Part shown: positions 12,598-14,454 of the stretch, piece after piece
Numbering within the stretch: position 1 is the first letter of the stretch
How the letters are laid out: every line of letters starts with the position of its first letter
Assembly (NCBI GenBank): GCA_007131945.1
Contig: SLPP01000325.1
Span: 1-14,454, forward strand
Length of the DNA stretch: 14,454 nucleotides
Reading direction: 5' to 3'
Source of the DNA: Paracoccaceae bacterium
GTDB taxonomy: Bacteria > Pseudomonadota > Alphaproteobacteria > Rhodobacterales > Rhodobacteraceae
Made by a program: the position numbers and the translations under genes
The notes under the pieces: generated by a model
Told to the model about the DNA's origin: nothing
The model's input: the letters and a program-made list of their open reading frames with translations, nothing else
Database searches by the model: none

Positions 12598-14067
12598 TCA
12601 GTCGCCGGAACCGGTCATGACCGGACCCCCGGCCAAAGCGTCCAGAACGTCGCCGGCGAGTTGTACGTCCTCCGCCGTCACAGCGAAGGCGCCGACCTGA
12701 AAACGCAGCGCGATGCGTCCGTCGACGCGGGTCTGCGTCAGGTAGATGTGGCCGTCGTTGTTGATCCGGGAGAGAAAGGCGATCTGGGCATCGTCATCCT
12801 CCCCCGCCAAGCGGAAGGTGAAGAGCGACAGCACCGGCTCGGTCACGATCTCGAAGCGCGGGTTGGCGCGCAGCCGCTCGGCGAGCGCCTGCGCCCAACG
12901 CACATGGTCGCGGATCATCGCGCGCAGATACCCGAGCCCGTAGAAGCGCAGCAGGAACCAGAGCTTCAGCGCGCGGAACCGGCGACCGAGCGGAACCGAC
13001 CATTCGGAATAGTCGATCACCCCATCGGCGCCGTGGGTCTTCAGGTATTCGGGGCGGATCGCCAGCGAACGCACCAGATCCTCGGGGGCGCGGAGGAAAT
13101 GCGCGGCGCAGTCGAACTGCGCGCCGAGCCATTTGTGCGGGTTCATGACGACCGAATCCGCCGCCTCGACCCCGTCCCAGAGGCTGCGGAAATCGGGGCA
13201 GATCATCGCCGAGCCGGCCCAGGCGGCGTCGACATGGGTGTAGAGCCCCTCGGCGCGGGCGGCGGCCAGAAGCGCGCGCAGGTCGTCGCTGGCGCCGGTG
13301 CCGGTGGCGCCGGTGCAGGCGATCAGCCCGGCGGGGATCGATCCGGCGGCGCGGTCGCTGGCGATGGCGGCGCGCAGGGCGGCGGGGTCGGCCGAGCGGA
13401 GGGGACCGGCGGTCGGCAGTCGGACGAGGTTTTCGGCGCCGATGCCGGCGATCCAGGCGGCGCGCTCGACCGAGGAATGCGCCTCGGCCGAGGTATAGAG
13501 GCGCAGTCTGCCCTGCCCCGACAGCCCCTCGCGGTTCCCCGCCCAGTCGAGCGCGCGTTCGCGCATGACCAGGACCGCGGCGAGTGTCGCGGAGGAGGCG
13601 CTGTCCTGGATGACGCCGTGGAAGGCGTCGGGCAGGCCGAGCGCCTGGCGCAGCCAGTCGAGGACGTGGGTCTCGAGTTCGGTCGCGGCGGGGGAGGTCT
13701 GCCAGAGCATGCATTGCGGCGCGAGGATGGCGGTGACGAACTCGGCGAGGATCGAGGGGGGCGCGGCATTGGCCGGAAAATAGGCGAAGAAGCGCGGGTG
13801 CTGCCAATGGGTCAGGCCCGGCATCACGAGGCGGTCGAGGTCGGCCCAGATCGCCGCCATCGTCTCGCCGGCCTCGGGCGGCGAGGGGGGCAGCGCGGCG
13901 CGCAGGCGGCCCGGGGTCAGCGGGGCGCGGACCGGGCGGTCGCGCAGGTTGCGGTGGTAATCGGCGCCCCAGTCGGCGATGCGCCGGCCCCAGTCGGCGA
14001 AGGCATCCCAGTCGGGGGCGGGGCGCGGGTCGGTGACGGGCGGGGCGGCGTTGTCGGGCACGGGCAT
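12598..14067 (-). CDS. PLP-dependent group II decarboxylase, aromatic-amino-acid type
   Basis: A 489-aa member of the DDC/TDC/GAD family, closest in motifs to aromatic-L-amino-acid decarboxylase (tryptophan, tyrosine or DOPA to the amine and CO2). Evidence: THWQHPRFFAYFPANAAPP (86-104), LWQTSPAATELETHVLDWL (121-139), His197 in AHSSVERAAWIAG (the residue stacking on PLP), Asp280 in HVDAAWAGSA, and the Schiff-base Lys312 in MNPHKWLGAQFDC. Tyr341 in PEYLK matches the mobile-loop tyrosine that favours decarboxylation over oxidative deamination. WSVPLGRRFRALKLWF also fits DDC. The ATG at 14067 is chosen for its AAGGA ribosome site and because the family homology begins soon after. The frame stays open upstream to an ATG at 14433, but that extension is not protein-like. 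The exact substrate is not assigned. The EEP-family gene follows 3 nt downstream. Confidence 0.92.
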   Translation of the reverse strand: MPVPDNAAPPVTDPRPAPDWDAFADWGRRIADWGADYHRNLRDRPVRAPLTPGRLRAALPPSPPEAGETMAAIWADLDRLVMPGLTHWQHPRFFAYFPANAAPPSILAEFVTAILAPQCMLWQTSPAATELETHVLDWLRQALGLPDAFHGVIQDSASSATLAAVLVMRERALDWAGNREGLSGQGRLRLYTSAEAHSSVERAAWIAGIGAENLVRLPTAGPLRSADPAALRAAIASDRAAGSIPAGLIACTGATGTGASDDLRALLAAARAEGLYTHVDAAWAGSAMICPDFRSLWDGVEAADSVVMNPHKWLGAQFDCAAHFLRAPEDLVRSLAIRPEYLKTHGADGVIDYSEWSVPLGRRFRALKLWFLLRFYGLGYLRAMIRDHVRWAQALAERLRANPRFEIVTEPVLSLFTFRLAGEDDDAQIAFLSRINNDGHIYLTQTRVDGRIALRFQVGAFAVTAEDVQLAGDVLDALAGGPVMTGSGD

Positions 14068-14179
14068 CGGTCCTTCGGGCGGGCGAGTCGCGGGCAAGGG
14101 TAAGGCGAAGCCACCGGCGGGAAAACCGCTTTTGCACCGGCTTCCGCCTCGTCGGATCGGCCAGCCGCCGGAGCGGGGG

Positions 14180-14195
14180 TGCTCAAGGTTGAGCA
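14180..14195. promoter_or_regulatory. Perfect 16-bp palindrome upstream of the decarboxylase
   Basis: TGCTCAAGGTTGAGCA is a perfect inverted repeat (7-bp arms, 2-bp centre), 113 bp before the decarboxylase start. It is not followed by a T-run on either strand, so it is not a terminator. It could be an operator for a dimeric regulator of the decarboxylase pair, or an RNA hairpin in its leader. No regulator is assigned. Confidence 0.45.
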
Positions 14196-14252
14196 ACAGG
14201 GCCGTCGACCGGTTCTTCTGTCGCATGCGTTGCAGATCTTGCGCTCGAGATG

Positions 14253-14290
14253 AAAAAAATCGACACGAAAATCGCAAAAAACGAAAAAAA
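14253..14290. other. Phased A-tract cluster, likely intrinsically bent DNA
   Basis: Four A-tracts on the plus strand (14253-14259, 14268-14271, 14276-14281, 14284-14290) have centres about 13.5, 9 and 8.5 bp apart, close to helical phasing. This is by far the most AT-rich patch in a very GC-rich window and lies between two divergent transcription units. Bending, nucleoid-protein binding or an upstream promoter element are possible roles. Confidence 0.5.
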
Positions 14291-14314
14291 GAGTCACTTT
14301 CGAGGGTCGCGACT
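14284..14314 (-). terminator. Terminator-like hairpin with T7 tract, minus strand
   Basis: Read on the minus strand, AGTCGC (14309-14314) pairs with GTGACT (14292-14297) through six pairs including one G-U, with an 11-nt loop, then C and TTTTTTT (14290-14284). The stem is weak for a terminator but the T-tract is exceptional here. It would stop transcripts entering from the right, or act as an attenuator for the decarboxylase operon. Confidence 0.35.
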
Positions 14315-14326
14315 TTCTGACGTGCC

Positions 14327-14356
14327 TTGTGGCAAGGAACACCCGCCACATACAAT
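14327..14356 (+). promoter_or_regulatory. Candidate rightward promoter toward a gene beyond the edge
   Basis: TTGTGG (14327-14332) and TACAAT (14351-14356, 5 of 6 to the -10 consensus) are 18 bp apart. A start near 14363 would send transcription out of the window to the right. From 14357 to 14454 I see no start codon with a convincing coding frame, so this would be leader sequence. Confidence 0.4.
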
Positions 14357-14365
14357 ATCTTGTGG
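14350..14365 (+). promoter_or_regulatory. NrdR-box-like sequence overlapping the rightward promoter
   Basis: ATACAATATCTTGTGG matches the published NrdR-box consensus acaCwAtATaTwGtgt, as I remember it, at about 13 of 16 positions, including 9 of the 10 core bases. It overlaps the -10 box, where this repressor of ribonucleotide reductase genes normally binds. NrdR boxes usually come in pairs about three helical turns apart. A matching half, CTTGTGG, recurs 33 bp to the left (14326-14332), but its other half is degenerate. The target gene would lie right of the window. Confidence 0.4.
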
Positions 14366-14454
14366 TCGGCGACCCTGCGCGCGCGCGTTTTCCTTGCCGC
14401 GGCGTGGTTCGGGGAAGGCCGGGGCCGCCGCATCGGCCTGCGATCGTTCGCCGC

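Noticed and set aside
12202..14103. Plus-strand open frame (633 codons) opposite the decarboxylase
   Set aside because: Gly/Arg/Ala-rich composition without domain motifs; the opposite strand encodes a complete PLP decarboxylase.
14068..14433. 122-residue N-terminal extension of the decarboxylase to an upstream ATG
   Set aside because: The extension is Arg/Phe/Ser-rich and runs through the A-tract and hairpin region. The ATG at 14067 has a good ribosome site and gives the normal family length.
1..14454. Genomic island, prophage, CRISPR or integrative element
   Set aside because: No integrase, transposase, phage gene, tRNA, attachment-site repeat or spaced direct repeats were seen. Composition is uniform apart from short AT-rich patches.

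Overview
The window looks like chromosome of a Rhodobacterales alphaproteobacterium (Rhodobacter/Paracoccus relatives). The basis is very high G+C with strong third-position G/C bias, an Entner-Doudoroff gene, and a gene order (edd, then divergently a small basic protein, an RlmI-type RNA methyltransferase and a PIN protein) that I recall from Rhodobacter sphaeroides around RSP_2646-2648. That recollection was not checked. No rRNA, tRNA, CRISPR array, transposon or phage gene was seen.

Layout. (1) 1-1787, minus: phosphogluconate dehydratase (edd), cut by the left edge. Its promoter carries a LacI-type palindrome, consistent with central-carbon control. (2) 2034-4050, plus: a 58-aa basic protein closed by an intrinsic terminator, then an rlmI-like methyltransferase directly followed by a PIN-domain nuclease-like protein. 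This looks like an RNA modification/turnover unit. (3) 4055-11629: a signalling island. A 1395-aa soluble hybrid histidine kinase with about eight tandem PAS domains runs leftward. Divergent from it are an OmpR/PhoB-family response regulator, a 63-aa unknown protein, and a 711-aa soluble GAF-PAS hybrid kinase whose start overlaps the small gene's stop. Two inverted repeats lie in the 206-bp divergent promoter region. Both kinases end in receivers, but no HPt protein is present, so the phosphorelay must be completed elsewhere or work in a non-standard way. (4) 11662-14067, minus: a PLP-dependent aromatic-amino-acid-type decarboxylase and, 3 nt behind it, an endonuclease/exonuclease/phosphatase-family protein. 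(5) 14068-14454: a non-coding stretch of almost 400 bp holding a perfect 16-bp palindrome, phased A-tracts, a terminator-like hairpin on the minus strand, and a plus-strand promoter overlapped by an NrdR-box-like sequence. The last probably belongs to a gene beyond the right edge.

The most unusual part is the two-kinase, one-regulator, one-small-protein island. The next most useful leads are the regulatory sites at edd and at the right end. All regulatory assignments come from reading motifs by eye.
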